Positions 1 to 11,331 of a DNA stretch of 64,000 bases are shown here, piece by piece. The first letter of the stretch is position 1; each line of letters starts with the position of its first letter. A model generated the notes under the pieces. It was not told where the DNA came from. It saw only the letters and a program-made list of their open reading frames with translations, and did not search any database. Origin of the DNA: Cystobasidiopsis lactophilus. Its lineage: Eukaryota; Basidiomycota; Agaricostilbomycetes; Agaricostilbales; Chionosphaeraceae. Made by a program: the position numbers and the translations under genes. The stretch is taken from NCBI GenBank assembly GCA_001599975.1, contig BCIO01000004.1, positions 967,434 to 1,031,433 on the forward strand. Direction: 5' to 3'.

Positions 1-1
1 C

Positions 2-1263
2 CCGGCGTCGGTGTGGTCCAACTCTCCCCTGCTGTCACCAGGCGGCATGATGCCTGCATACGCGCCTTCCTACTACCTCGACCCCAACCTGCCTCTACCT
101 CAAAGCCCGCCCGTGCAACATCCGATGTCGCCACAAAGGCCGCATGCCGCCTTGCCTCGGAATCGCTCCACCTCCGCCCAGCCTCACTCGCCCTTCCAAG
201 CCGCGCCACTCTCGCCGTTTCCTCAGTCGCCATTGATGTCACCTCAGCACTCCAATAACGGCAACCAGTTCGCTTTCCTAGACCACGACCCGTACGGCTC
301 TGCGCCCGGCTCAGCTTCCACCATTCGCGCCGCCCCATCAAGGCCGAATCGGACGTTGGCGCGCAAGCGGTCGCGGATTGACTTTGAGGAGGACAACTCG
401 GAGGAGGAAGAGCAAGAGGACGACGACGGGCAGAGCGAGTACGGGGACGACGGCGAGGACTCGGACTACAACCCCTCTGGCGCGGCCGCTCAACATTACA
501 ACCAGTTCGGCAACGATGACATTATCGACATCTCGGCCTACTCCAACGCTCAAGCGCCGGGAAAGCGGCAGCGGGTGGTCTCTGCCCCCATGGTCCAAAA
601 CCGCCGCCTCAAACCCGGGCCAAAGCCACGCCGCCAGGCCTCGTCCAACTCGCTCAACTCCCACTCCTCCTCCAACAACTCGGCCGCCGCGCCAGTGTCC
701 AACCCGCAAGACTTCATCGCGCAAGCCATGCGCCAAATGTCGGCCGACGCCGAGTCGGAAGGCGACGACCTCACCGAACCGGGCGCCGTGCCCAAGGCTG
801 TCATCCGCTCGCTCTACTCGTCCGTCGCCGCCGGCTCAGGTGGCGCCAAGAAGTACCTCTGCCTCATTGAGGGGTGCGGTCGCACTTTCCCGAGGAAGAG
901 CGCCATCGAGAGCCACATCCAAACCCACCTCGAGGACAAGCCGTTCATTTGCTCCCAACCAGATTGGTGCGTTCTTCATCCTTCCTTGATCAGGTCCAAC
1001 CCGAGACTGATTAATCGGTGGTACTCACGCACAGCCGAGCGGCATTCGTCAGGCAGCACGATTTGAGACGGCACGAGCGGATCCATTCGGGCTCCAAACC
1101 TTTCCCTTGCCCGTGGTACGTCACTGTCTGCCTTTCACCTCCCTTGACTGAGCTTATGACTCGCTTCTTGTACAGTGGCAAGGGGTTCGCAAGAGGCGAC
1201 GCCCTCATGCGCCATCGCCAACGCGGCATCTGCATTGGCTCCGTCGTCCCTCGTCGCTCTTAA
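2..1263 (+). CDS. ACE2: Swi5/Ace2-type C2H2 zinc-finger transcription factor (5' partial)
   Basis: DNA-binding regulator of the Swi5/Ace2 class, which in yeasts controls late-mitotic and daughter-cell genes in the nucleus. The frame is open from the window edge, so the true start lies to the left. The N-terminal part is Pro/Ser-rich and disordered, followed by an acidic block (about 410-470) and a basic KPGPKPRR segment. Three fingers lie at the C-terminus: the first has the signature SHIQTHLED, the second FVRQHDLRRH, and the third has the unusual C-x-C form PCPCGKGF with a closing H-x5-C, exactly the layout of the yeast Swi5/Ace2 fingers. Two introns, 967-1034 and 1116-1175, split fingers two and three, and removing them restores every ligand. 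The stop codon is at 1261-1263. The family is well supported. The cell-cycle role is inferred. Confidence 0.85.
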
Positions 1264-1570
1264 ACCTCTGATTCACAGCTCACGACTCTTTACAACCTTC
1301 GAACGATACTTCACGGACGCTGCCTCTCCTTCTCCTCTAAAGCTGGTTCTTTATTTCGACGCCATTCGTGTTCAATCTCTGTTATAATACCAATACCCCC
1401 ACACGCCACACTTGTTCTTGTACCCTAGCCCTAATTTATCACTTCTAGAATAGCGTCTCCACTACCTACCTTCGCAGTTTTTACTATTCCCTTCCTTGCA
1501 ACTTGACATTTGTTTTGGGTCATTGGGACTCGTTGGTTCATATTACAAACGTCCTTTAAGGGTTCCGACA
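1264..1570. other. convergent 3' intergenic region
   Basis: About 300 bases between the stop of the zinc-finger gene and the stop of the RTA1-like gene. AT-richer than its neighbours and presumably both 3' UTRs. No gene or repeat seen. Confidence 0.5.
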
Positions 1571-2748
1571 CTACTTGATACCAGTCCGCACCTCTTCACT
1601 CTGCTCCTTCCGAACCATTTCGACTTCCCTTGCCGGTTCTCTCCGCTTGTCCTCCTGCCTGAATACTTGGTGTAACGGAAGCACCACCCAAAGAACCAAC
1701 GATACAGCCACAGGCATGAATTCGAAGACGCCAAACAGACTCTCGTGCGAGTAAGCATACCCAAACACGCCTTTGTGGCAAATGAGCCCGCTCAGGCCAA
1801 AGGGGGAGATCACCCACCTTGCGCTGTCTCCGCCGATCGAAACAATGTGCGGGTCAAAAGAAGAATGGAAGCCGCAGCTAGCGTGTAGAAGCCAGTCATG
1901 CAAGCGGGCGATGCACTTGATCGAGCGCGGCGAATGGTGAGAGCCAGGATGACCAGGAAGGTGAGGAACGAGGCGCACTTCAGAAATAAAGTCAGTACAC
2001 GGAAACGAGACATTAGAAATGTATGTACTTGGATAGCGAGGCCAACCAGGAGGATGTTGTTCGCTTGAGAGGGGGTCAACGTGCTAGGATTCCCTCTAGC
2101 CCGAGCGCTCTCTGTCACTCCAATCAACGCTGCTCCGGCCACTTGAATCCCAATCGTGACTACGTCGCAGGCCACGAATACTGCAAAATCCGAAAATTCA
2201 AACGATGAGCTCTGGCTGAAAGGGACGAAGCAAGCAATCCGCACTGAGAACGATCCTTCGCGCTGAAAGCGGTAGATGCTTCTCAAGGTTGCCATATCTC
2301 GTGATCAAGGAGAGTCCAAGGTAGAAGCTTTAGCAGTATAAGGGTCAGCGAGAGATGGCCAAGGAGATCTGAAGGCTCACGCTGCTGAGATTGGAATTGG
2401 AGCCGTGACGATGAAGAAGTATTGAACAACAAAGGCGTAACTTTGTCGGGTGTTAGCTCCTAAACCCTTCGACGTTCAGCAAGAATGAATTTACATAAGG
2501 AAAGGGTTTTCGTGACTCCTCAGACGGAACGCGTAGCCAACCACCTCCATCAAAGACCCAAATGACAGCAAGCCTTCGAATAGCCTCGCTCTTCGGTCCT
2601 TGGAGGAGAAGATGGCATGCAGAGTGAAAGTCGCGATGAACGCAATCAAAGCCACAATTTGAAGACCCAACGAAGGAGTGTACACATAGATGATTATGCT
2701 CGATTCATCGTCTGCCGGATGTGGATTTATAGGTCCTGAGTACGGCAT
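1571..2748 (-). CDS. RTA1-like seven-span membrane protein
   Basis: Member of the fungal RTA1/RSB1 family, plasma-membrane proteins linked to lipid movement and to resistance to 7-aminocholesterol and other membrane stress. Exon 1 gives the first two helices (YTPSLGLQIVALIAFIATF and the LLSFGSLMEVVGYAFR stretch). Later exons give YAFVVQYFFIVTAPIPI, then FVACDVVTIGIQVAGAAL, which holds the conserved D-V-x-x-x-x-x-Q-x-x-G of the family, then LLLTRTLFRSAETAQG and the closing GYAYSHESLFGVFEF. Five or more short introns; that at 1771-1817 (47 nt) is certain because it joins AETAQG to VFGYAY in frame. The start at 2748 is the first ATG, but the frame stays open a little upstream with protein-like sequence, so an extra 5' exon is possible. 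Substrate unknown. Confidence 0.78.
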
Positions 2749-3475
2749 GTGGGACAACGGAGCTGGACAACAGTCTGGAGTCGCCGGGTCGAAGAGCTGA
2801 TCGATCTCGATGGCATTGACGTCGAGTTCTTGGCAGGCTCAGGGCGTTGACTGCGACGACCAACCGAGAAGTGATGGGAGTAGTTATCAGGCGAAAGCAG
2901 TCCTTGACCAGCGCAGTGTCGCTGGCACGAGTAGTCTTGGTTCTTCCAGCTCAGCCAAATTCGCGACGTGGCGAAAGCTTTCCAATGCTACCATCTGCCA
3001 TTTCTGGTTCTCTCCATCTGAAGGGACCGCCAGCAGTTCTTTTACAGCAAAACTTTGGCCTCGTTCGGATTGACGCAACCAATGTCCTTCATGCCAGCAA
3101 TTTGCGCGAACTGTGTACAAAAAAAGGTCTCCGCTTGCCCCATCTTCTCTGGACCTCTTCTAGCAGCAGATCTGTCACGAGCATTGTGAGGAGGTCTTTG
3201 ACCACAGTTAAAAAGGCAAAGGAGCGCACATCGTCCTGGACAATCATTGACTGCTGTCAGCAGGAGTAATGAACAAAGCGTCCAGACTGTACCCACGATC
3301 TCGCAGCAGCAGCTACGTCGAATCCTTCTCAGCGCTGCAGATCGTTCATAGGCTCAGTCCACTCACATATCCTGAAAGTCGCCAAGATGAACCGAGGGAG
3401 TTCAGCCAGCACATCAAGTACGCCACAGCTCACCTCCAAAACGCAGCTAAGGATTGCCCACGTCCATCAAAGCTT
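2749..3475. other. intergenic or unresolved exons
   Basis: About 730 bases between the RTA1-like start and the small RLRGG gene. Short open minus-strand stretches exist, and splice-like signals occur, but no family is recognisable and no coherent model could be built. The minus frame directly upstream of 2748 is open back to about 2860 and could be an exon of the RTA1-like gene. Confidence 0.3.
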
Positions 3476-3913
3476 CTAGTAAAGCTGCAAGAGGACGAAA
3501 CGAACCAACACAAGCAAGCACTGTGAAGACCTGCGTTCAGCTTTCTCCACAGACGCAAGGAAGATGGAACTTGCGCGCAACAGTCCTTGACGCAGCCTGG
3601 ACCAGGCTTTAGGAGTTGGCGGCGAGGCCGCGGAGTCATTAGACTTACCTCCACCGCGCTGCCAGGCACGTTGCGAGTTAGCAGCTACCCCCATCGCTTC
3701 GAATTCTGGACGCACCAGTCTCATAGGATCAGTGGTCATCTCGTCGACCTTCTGGGGTTGCTGAGTGACAGACATATCGTCTGAAGGAGGAGCTTCGACG
3801 CCTGATAGTCCCGTCGTTAATTGCGGCCCGTGCGATGCTTGAAGGCAAACGGGAGGACACTTACGCATAGCGGCCTTGGTGGCGGGAGCTTGAGCTTGAG
3901 CTTGGGCAGGCAT
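3476..3913 (-). CDS. small protein with a RLRGG-Cys core
   Basis: A short multi-exon gene is suggested by spliced frames. It starts MPAQAQAQAPATKAAM, and the AQ run is encoded by a small GAGCTT-type repeat at about 3888-3905. An intron then leads to VEAPPSDDMSVTQQP and DEMTTDPMRL. A further intron with a GTGCGT donor would join this to RGG and then GCVKDCCAQ, giving a core of the form DPMRLRGGGCVKDCC. The stop used here is at 3476-3478. Small fungal proteins with an RLRGG motif ahead of a cysteine-rich tail are familiar to me, but I cannot name a function. The splice pattern of the last two exons is uncertain, and the whole model is moderate at best. Confidence 0.4.
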   Translation of the reverse strand: MPAQAQAQAPATKAAMRKCPPVCLQASHGPQLTTGLSGVEAPPSDDMSVTQQPQKVDEMTTDPMRLVRPEFEAMGVAANSQRAWQRGGGKSNDSAASPPTPKAWSRLRQGLLRASSIFLASVEKAERRSSQCLLVLVRFVLLQLY

Positions 3914-4405
3914 TACTCTATTGACTTATAGAATGAGATGCAGGTGGTAGAGAGGGAACAAGAAGATCTGACGCGTTGAAACTGGCTTGAGGGCGGCTGT
4001 GCGTAAGAATAGCTGCGGGCTGAGGTGCTGTGCTTCCTGGTCGACGGATGACGTCTATGGGTTGTTGGCACTCGAGTAAAGCTTGCGAGGTGCTGGAGGC
4101 ACCAGCTCAAGGAGGAATACGACGAGCGAAGGATGCAAGTCTGTTCTAAATTTAGAACGCCACAATTGTCCACGGTGGGCTGAAGTCTAGGCTGAGAGAT
4201 CAAAGGCTCTAGCAGCGACGGTAGCGGTCCAAAGCGCGGTGTGAAAGTCCCCGGGTTCTGGTTACGACGATGTAGGTAAGGAAGACCGGCGACGAGCCGA
4301 AATTGCAATTTGCCACCGACAGAGGTTATGAAACGAACAAGGAGGGACCTAGTCAACACTTGGAGAGAAAGAAAGCATACTATGGTATGCTTCGAGAAGC
4401 TGCAC
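3914..4405. other. intergenic region
   Basis: About 490 bases upstream of the small RLRGG gene and downstream of the seven-span gene's stop. A long minus-strand open frame covers much of it, but its composition (Ser/Arg/Leu, no motif) looks non-coding. It is most likely the promoter and 5' UTR of the RLRGG gene. Confidence 0.4.
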
Positions 4406-7400
4406 CTAGCGGATGTGGTTCATGGAAGGTCGGGACTTGGGACGGCGCAGCGAAACGCCATTCGGCTCTTCGTTGCTGCTATTGGAGTCGATCAGAGAGG
4501 TCAGCTGGCGGGTTGCCCTCCTCAAGGGCTGTGTGAAAAGTGCAAGTTAGAAGAGGTGGCAGTGGAGCGCAAAGAAACTGACCCACTCGCAAGCCCACAG
4601 GACGCGCCGATGTCTCCTCGCCGAACGAGGTGCTCCTCGAGTTCTCTTTATCGTCTCCACCAGACATGTTCAAGTCGCTGACAAGCTTCAGGGGCCTCAA
4701 GCCTGGCCTGGCGGGGACAGGTGTCTCTTCGCTTTCGCTGTCTTCAGATGGTGGCAGCCAAGAGTTGTGGGACAACATATTGATGAAGCCTTGGCTAGAG
4801 ATCGATCGGATGCTAGAGTAGCTGGAGGTCCGGTAGTTGCTGCTGATATTGCCGTTGTGGGAAGATAGCGAGTTGAACGAGCTGGGGCGTTGAGTGGCCA
4901 AAGGTGAAGGCTTGCTTTCAATGTGGATTCTGGGGCCGAACGTATCGCTGGACAACTTGACAGGGACCTGTTCAGTCGGAGTTGGCACCGGCACCGTTTC
5001 TCCTTTTTCCTCCTCTTCTTCTTCAATGTCAGCGGTTGCGACAGCGATCGATGTTTCCGAGATACGCGAGAGCGAGGCGTCGGGTCGCAGCTCTTCAACT
5101 TGCTCCCTAATGATCGTGTTGATGCGAGGCGAAGACTGAGGGCGCAACGGTGAGTTGAAGGGAGTGGGACCAGGGCTGAAGGCACCCTCGTCGTCTTCCA
5201 AGGGCTGGCGAGGAGAGCGGCGTCGAATGGAAGCGGCCTCGCTGTCCACGGAGACAGCTTCTCCAGCTCGAAGGCGGCGGCGGGCCGCAACCTCGACAGA
5301 AGGCGATGGTGCCTCATCGTACGCGTCGGTGGTTCGAGATCGGCGGTTCTGCAAACGCTTGCCGCTGCTGTCTGCCTTCGCTGTCTGAAAAACGGACGAA
5401 GAGGTGTCAACCGACGAGGCGGTCCCAGATGCGGTCCGTTGGTGAGAATAGTGGCGCAAGCGGCTGCTGTGGGAGTTGCAATGAGGGCCTGATCTTCGAG
5501 GTCGTCGGATGCTAGGGACCAAGCTGGTGACAAGCAGGTCAGAGTCGAAAGGTACGTTGCGCTGGACTGGGCGGTAAAAGTCATTGACTGGGTCGGACAA
5601 GGCTCGCTTGTGTTGGGGCGGCTCGGGGATGATATCGCTGTCCGTTGCCGAAGACTGGCTATAAGCCGATACCACGGTCATGTGCTTGTCCACTAAGCTG
5701 GCGCTTCGAAAGCGTTTGGACGCCATGCTGCCCAAGGTCCACTCGTACGACGTACGCGAACGAGGCTCGGTGTCGGTTCGTTCCGTCGACGACGAATTGG
5801 CGTATGGATCGTTCAAGAGCAACAGCTTTGGGTGAGGAGCTGCGGAAGCCAGCATGCGTGAGAATCGACCGAGATGGCGTGAGCCCAGACAGTCCACACC
5901 TTGATCGATGCTGTCAGGAAAGCTGAAGTGGAGACGGACAGGGACAGACTCGCTTGTGAGAGGGATTCCAGGGATTGGCAAAGATGAGCTGTAGGGGCGT
6001 TCCGTTCCAGCGGCGGCCGAGGAGCGGGGGTCGGTCCCGTCGGCAGAAACTGAGTGGGCAGAGAAGCCTCGTTGTTCGAGCACGGCTGCCGAGGTAGACG
6101 TCAAAGCGATTGGTTGGACTTTCTTGAACCAAAAACCTTCTGAGAACGCCTGAGAGAAGTGTCAGGTTGGCTTTCAAAGGCACGTTGTGGGTAGAAACTT
6201 GCTACTTGTCCAGCGAGCAGCCAGCATGGAAGAAAAATTCCAAGGGTGGCCAAGACCGAGACTGCCAGGCCAGCTGGCTTATCTGAAGACTGAATTTTGG
6301 TGGCGAAGAAGGGAGTGAGCAGAATCTGCGGTCCGTCCAGTTCCATCAACGGCCGGCGCGGTGGGCAGGCAAGTAGAGCACTCACGAAGCTGAGAAACAC
6401 GGCCAAAGAATGACCGCCTATCATAGCCAACGCTCTGTTGGCTTCGTTTTGGCTCAGCCCCCAACGCTCGGACCCCAATTGGCCGGCACCGACGAGCCTG
6501 GTGGCTCCCGCTTGGCTCGAGTGATAGCTGGACATGCTGGGCCGGGGCGTCTCTTCGGCGGTGTACATCGATCCTGTGGCGACGGAAGAGGCCGGGAAAG
6601 ATGGCGAGCAAAGCGCGTTGTCCAAGTCGAAGCTGACAGAACGGCGAGGGGGCTCGGAAGCTCTTCGTATGCCGGCGTTGGCGTATGGGTCGGTTTCCAA
6701 GAAGGCGTAGGCGCGGTCCTCGCTGTGCTCTGATGGACGAACAGGATTGGGAACTGAGCTACGAGCGGTGCTTTTGGGGCGCAAAAAGGTCGTCGAGAGC
6801 GTCGCGTTGAAGGAAACGGGAGGCAGGAAGCGGTTCTGTGGGCTTTCGATGATGACGGGCTCTTCGCGAAGCTGGGTTTCGCGTCGGACGTGGAGGACGG
6901 CGACGAGGAGGCGCGAGAAGGTGGCGACGATGGTGGCGGTCTCCAAAACGACCCACGTCAGAGCGAAGCGCCAAGCTGCACGGGGGCTCATGACGGCCGC
7001 CAGAGCAACTGCTATGCCAATTAGAACGGCGGCTGGCACCCAGATCACCCAATCTGTCTTGCCCAGCAGCACCGGGCGCCCTCGGCGAACGTTGGCCCAG
7101 GAGAGGAGCGCGACGAGAAAGAGAAGGGTGGGCCGGGCGATGATGCAAAAGAGGAGCCGAGGGACGCTGCCGCCGCGCAACGAAGTGACGAGCACGCTCT
7201 CGCTCAGGAAGACGACGACGACGGCGCTATCGATGGCCGACAGCCAGAGGCTGAACTTCTGAGCGGACTTGAGGCGCTTGGGGTGCAAAGTCGCGTCGAA
7301 GGTGACCAACAGAGACCTTGCGCGCCAGAGTGGGTGTCGAATCAACGGCAAGAGCGTTCTGAGGACTGCGGCCGCGCGTAAGGGGGAAGCGCACCCTTGT

Positions 7401-7564
7401 ATACAGCTCGCTGGGGCTTACCGACGTAGGCGATGGATGAGAAAGCCTGTGGGAAGTCATCGTTGAACGAGTTTGTTGTTGTTCACGTCCACCATGCTCA
7501 CCAAGATGCTGCAAAAGAGCGCGACATAGAGCAAGCTCCAAGCGGTGGTCAAAGTTGCCGCCAT
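4406..7564 (-). CDS. seven-span membrane protein with long third loop and Ser-rich tail
   Basis: Unrecognised integral membrane protein of roughly 960 residues. Exon 1 starts MAATLTTAWSLLYVALFCSI. Two short introns (donors GTGAGC and GTAAGC) lead into the main exon ending near 6110. A 40-odd nt intron near 6100, and another near the end with a clear TCTAAC branch point and CACACAG acceptor, lead to the final exon ending SRPSMNHIR at 4406. Five helices come first, then a loop of about 170 residues rich in Ser/Pro/Arg, then two more helices, then a tail of some 550 residues full of Ser and basic or acidic patches. This 5+2 layout with a long third loop and long tail resembles Gpr1-type fungal receptors, but no family motif was seen. 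The motif DPYAN occurs in both the loop and the tail. Expression and topology are inferred. Confidence 0.7.
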
Positions 7565-7930
7565 TACTCGCCAGACACAAATCGACCCAGGACCATGGTG
7601 GCAGCAGAGCAAGGCCCGTTTCCAGAGTCAAGAACGAGGGCACAGTAAACAAACGACCGCGCGAGGAAAAGGGCAAGGTTCAAGGTTGACTGGGGCGGCA
7701 TTCAATGAAAGAAGGCCCATTGACTTGATTCTTCCAGCCTCGCCTTTGCCGAGCACCTTGTACAGCATCTCGACGACAGTTTTGTAGGGGCCAAAAGCAC
7801 ATCCGACCGCATCGAGAGCAACAGGTTCGACGTCCTTGGGCAAACGAATTTTGGGAGAGGACGTCGACCTCGGTTCCCCAAAGTCTACCGGATCCTCTTA
7901 GACTTGCTTAAAAGACAATACCTTAGCGTC
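7565..7930. promoter_or_regulatory. divergent promoter region
   Basis: 366 bases between the start codons of the minus-strand seven-span gene and the plus-strand Nudix gene. It must carry both promoters. No specific element was identified. Confidence 0.5.
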
Positions 7931-8624
7931 ATGACAAAGCCCACTCGCCGGGTAGCGGTTGCGATCCCTGTGTGCCTGCCGGGTCAAGCTGGGGAAGAGC
8001 AAAGAGATGCTTCCTTGCCTACTGCCTCCGAGCCCTTGTTTCTGAGTAAGTCAGCTCGCTATGGCACGTTTTCATGGCAACAGCTCAAGCCAGAGCCAGT
8101 TGTGAGCTCCCGGAAACACAAGGGTGAGAAGGTGTCTCGACTTTGAGATTCTGCCTCGATTTTGAGGGCTTGCGATCTCAGGAAAGTTCCTTTTCCCAAA
8201 GGTATGCAGCTCATCGTATACAGCGTATCAAGCTTATGTTTAGAACAGGGTGGCATTGAGAAGGACGAAACGCCGGCGAACGCTGCCCTCCGCGAGGGCT
8301 GGGAAGAAGGCGGCTTCAAAGGGGTCGTCATCTCTTCGCTCGGAGACGAGGTCATCTCTCCAAGATGTCATGACAACACCGAGACGGCGAAGTGCACCTA
8401 CGCTGTTCGTCGAGGCTTCTTCCAAAGTCTGCATTTCTCACATTTCAAACTCCCAGATCCATTTGGTGCAAGTAACATCAATAGAAGACAAGTGGCCGGA
8501 GGATCATGAGCGGTCAAGGAAATGGGTGTCGCTCAAGGAGGCGAAGGAGGAGGTTTGCTGGCGGGAAGAGATGACGGCGTTCGACAGGATACCGCAAGAC
8601 TTGGTTTCGTACTGCTCCAGGTAG
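7931..8624 (+). CDS. Nudix hydrolase, diphosphoinositol polyphosphate / ApnA type
   Basis: Hydrolase of the DDP1/Aps1 kind, which cleaves diphosphoinositol polyphosphates and diadenosine polyphosphates in the cytosol. The Nudix box GGIEKDE-x7-REGWEEGG fits G-x5-E-x7-RE-x2-EE-x-G exactly. The family block VVSSRKHKG-KFLFPKGG appears only after splicing: a 20-nt exon, 8182-8201, carries KFLFPK between introns starting GTGAGA and GTATGC. Downstream, an intron of about 56 nt starting GTTCGT joins KCTYA to IHLVQVTSIEDKWPE, and the protein closes WREEMTAFDRIPQDL with a stop at 8622-8624. The first 40 residues after RRVAVAIPV probably contain another intron, so the N-terminal half is not settled. The catalytic glutamates are intact. 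Confidence 0.82.
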
Positions 8625-8980
8625 CAATTGCCACCAGGCCACGGTCGATGGCCTGGGTGTTCAAGGCCGCACCTTCACAGTGAGCCTTTTCCGGATGCTT
8701 TCGGTGGTGCTCAACTGACCTCGATATCAGCTGCAACCCTGTTTTGGGAGTTTCAGCCCACCAGAAATGTATATTCAGATAGCTATATCCCATTCCAGTG
8801 CATTGCAGACCTGCAAGAATTAATCGAGACACGATGAATCACTCTCCCCCTTCAGCATACAGTTCACAAGCGCGATGTCTCTCCTTCGATTAGTCTCCCT
8901 TGATTGATTGTTCACAAACTTTGCACCAGCCGGCCATGCGCCTGCTCCTCGATCATCCACTCTAAAAGAGCCAGCTTCAG
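8625..8980. other. convergent 3' intergenic region
   Basis: About 355 bases between the stops of the Nudix gene and the kinase gene. No gene or repeat seen. Confidence 0.45.
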
Positions 8981-10827
8981 CTAAGTTCGAAGTCGGCCCA
9001 GAAAGCGACTCTCACCCAGCGCATCGCAGACGTCCGACATGGGTGGCCTCTCCTTTGGATCATGGGCCCACAAAGCGTGCAAGAGATTGATGACGATGTG
9101 GCCGTAGCGTCTGCGCAGGACGCTGGTGGAGGGCCGCAGCTTGTTCTTGCCGACTTCGGTGTAGATGGCGTGCTCGTTCATGCCTTGGAAAGGGTACATC
9201 TTCTCGCGCTGGTACCACTGCAAGACTGGCGGTCGCAAATTTTGAACCCCGGTCCATCAGGCGAAACAGCGACAGTGACCTACTTTCCCACATCACCAGG
9301 CCAAGAGCGTAGGTATCCACCTGGAAGTCGTATTCTGGGGAGGGAGCCCAGAGCTCGGGCGCTTGCCAGTTGACGGTACCGGCCTGGGTGTGCATGACGG
9401 AGGCCAAGGTGGTCTTGACTCTGCTGAGGCCAAAGTCGTTGAGTTTCGGGACGCCGCGGCTGGTGATGAGGATGTTGAGGGATTTGATGTCGCGGTGGAC
9501 GACGGGTGGGTCTCTTGAATGGAGGTATTGGAGGCCTCTCGCGCAGCCCAGCATCATTTCTGTCGACGCTCTCCCACATCAGTCTTTGAGTGCTTAGTAT
9601 AGGAGACTCAGGACTCACCCAGCATCGCCTTGAGATTCGGAGCTGGCACGGTGCGAAGGTATTTGAACAGGTCGCCGTTCTGCGGCAATGACCCCCCGCT
9701 TCGGTTCAAGATCCAGGAAAGGGGTATATGGAGACTCACCATGGCCAGTTCGGTGACAATGGCAATGGTCTTGTCACTGGAAACAACGAGTCCCTTTTTA
9801 ATAACAGTCAAGGTGGTGGAATCGGGCAGCGCTCACGGATAAATGCATGTCCTGTGCTCTCCTTGGCAGTGAGCGCCCGCCTATCGCTGATAGGGCAAGC
9901 AAGCAACGCACCCAACAAATCTTGTGATGTTTGGGTGCTTGAAGTCTCTGAGCAGGCCGAGCTCCTGCAGCTTTCGTCGTCATCGAAGTCCAACAGCGCT
10001 CAGGAGCGGGAGGTCAAAACGAACCTTGATGTCTTCCTTGGTCAAACGACCACGAAGGTCACTGATGGCGACACGGAACTTGCCGTACCTGCCCTTGAAG
10101 ACGTCCTTGAAGCCGCCACTGCCAATCTTCTCGCCCTTGACCAATTTCTCATAGCTGATCTTCGTCCCCAGGTCCAGCGAGTCGAGCTCAAAGATTTCCT
10201 CGAAGCTGGCCTCCGACTCTTCGTTGACGTGCGGCGGGGTGGGAGTTGGGTCGGGCGTGTCTGGTGCGCTCGGCCCAGGGGAGATGCGGAGGGCGGAGAT
10301 GAGCTTGGATGGGTCCGAGTTGCTCAAGAGGGGCATGGCAGGTGGGTGCATGGCGACAGTTCGCTGGGTGGTGGGTCCGGTCTGCTGTTCTCGCCAGGCC
10401 AAAAGCAGGGCCACCATTTCCCGCTTGATGAAGTACGTCTCGCCCACAACGAGCAGGCCGCGGTCCTCGCAGGCTTTGAGGAGCCATTCGTGCTTCTTCT
10501 TCATGAGCGAGACTGCGTAGCGATGAGCATCGACGATTTCGAGTCACACGAAGTCGCTCACTGTCCGACGCATGCTGCACAAATGAGCTGCTTTAGAAGC
10601 GCGTTCTGGAGGCTGCAAAGCGTGTCGCTCACCTCCAAGAAGTAGTCTGGCGAGCTTCCTAAAGATTTGAGGGCAGATTTGAGGACCAAACACCGACCAA
10701 AGAGAGGAGCTGCCTCACCCGTCTGCAGAGTCGTGTCGGCGGGCAGCTGCCAGGATTGCCGCTTCCTCGTCTTGGGCTTTTGCTTGAGCGTGTGCAGCAA
10801 GTCGATTGACATTGGATCGTCAGACAT
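8981..10827 (-). CDS. TKL-type protein kinase with VAIS in place of VAIK
   Basis: Protein kinase of the tyrosine-kinase-like group. The start at 10827 gives MSDDPMSIDLLHTLK. The N-terminal 200 residues have no named domain (a helical stretch, then a Pro/Thr-rich linker). The kinase domain shows a glycine loop GEKIGSGGFKDVFKG, then FRVAISDLRGRLTKEDIK spliced to ELGLLRDFKHPNITRFVG, then the catalytic loop VVHRDIKSLNILI, the magnesium motif DFGLSR and APELW. The protein ends ALGESRFLGRLRT. About six short introns. The usual lysine of VAIK is a serine here. The same feature is remembered from a basidiomycete kinase group, so the enzyme may still be active or may be a pseudokinase. HRD and DFG are intact. 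Partners and pathway are unknown. Confidence 0.85.
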
Positions 10828-11331
10828 CTTTGGCTGTCTTGGCCAAAACCCAGGCAAAGTCTTTGAGCCAGTGGATAGGGGCGCGTCCGTGCACCCAGCA
10901 CAGCGTCACGAATCGAGATGCGTTCAATGAAAGAAATCTCTTTGGCAGACCGCCAGCTTCACTCCCAGGAGCAGGAGAGTTATAGACACTTTGAACATGG
11001 TGCCAGAGCAGAGCGCGGAAGGCCAAGCGGGCAGGCATTTCGCTTTGGCCCATCGCAGAGCAAAGGGAGCTCGACGGCATGCAGCGGGTGGCATTCTGAA
11101 GCTGGTATAGATGACTAGGGATGCAGATGAACATAGTGAGGTTTCTTGTTGGTGCTCGGGAGCGACATCTTTGTTGGGGTGGCGACGGCGGAACACTGCC
11201 AAGCGGGCAGAGTTTCAAAGCTTTTGGGTGGCAAAGCCCGGTTTTGGCGACAATTCGGCTAGCACTTGAACTTCTCACATTGCATAGGATTGGAAATCGA
11301 CTAGACAAGCACCATGGCAGGGGAAGAGGTC
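10828..11331. other. intergenic region upstream of kinase
   Basis: About 500 bases between the kinase start and the truncated glycosidase copy. Minus-strand frames run through it but have no motif. Promoter and 5' UTR of the kinase are expected here. Confidence 0.4.

Noticed and set aside
3913-4359. 148-codon minus-strand frame ending where the RLRGG gene starts
   Set aside because: Composition is not protein-like and the downstream gene has its own start; taken as promoter or leader.
4697-5584. 295-codon minus-strand frame with a Met start
   Set aside because: Out-of-frame shadow of the Ser-rich tail of the seven-span protein.
6747-7262. 171-codon plus-strand frame rich in Arg/Thr
   Set aside because: Antisense to the transmembrane exons of the seven-span protein.
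9728-10645. 305-codon open frame on the plus strand
   Set aside because: Runs antisense through the kinase gene, whose minus-strand motifs (HRDIKS, DFG, APE) are unmistakable.
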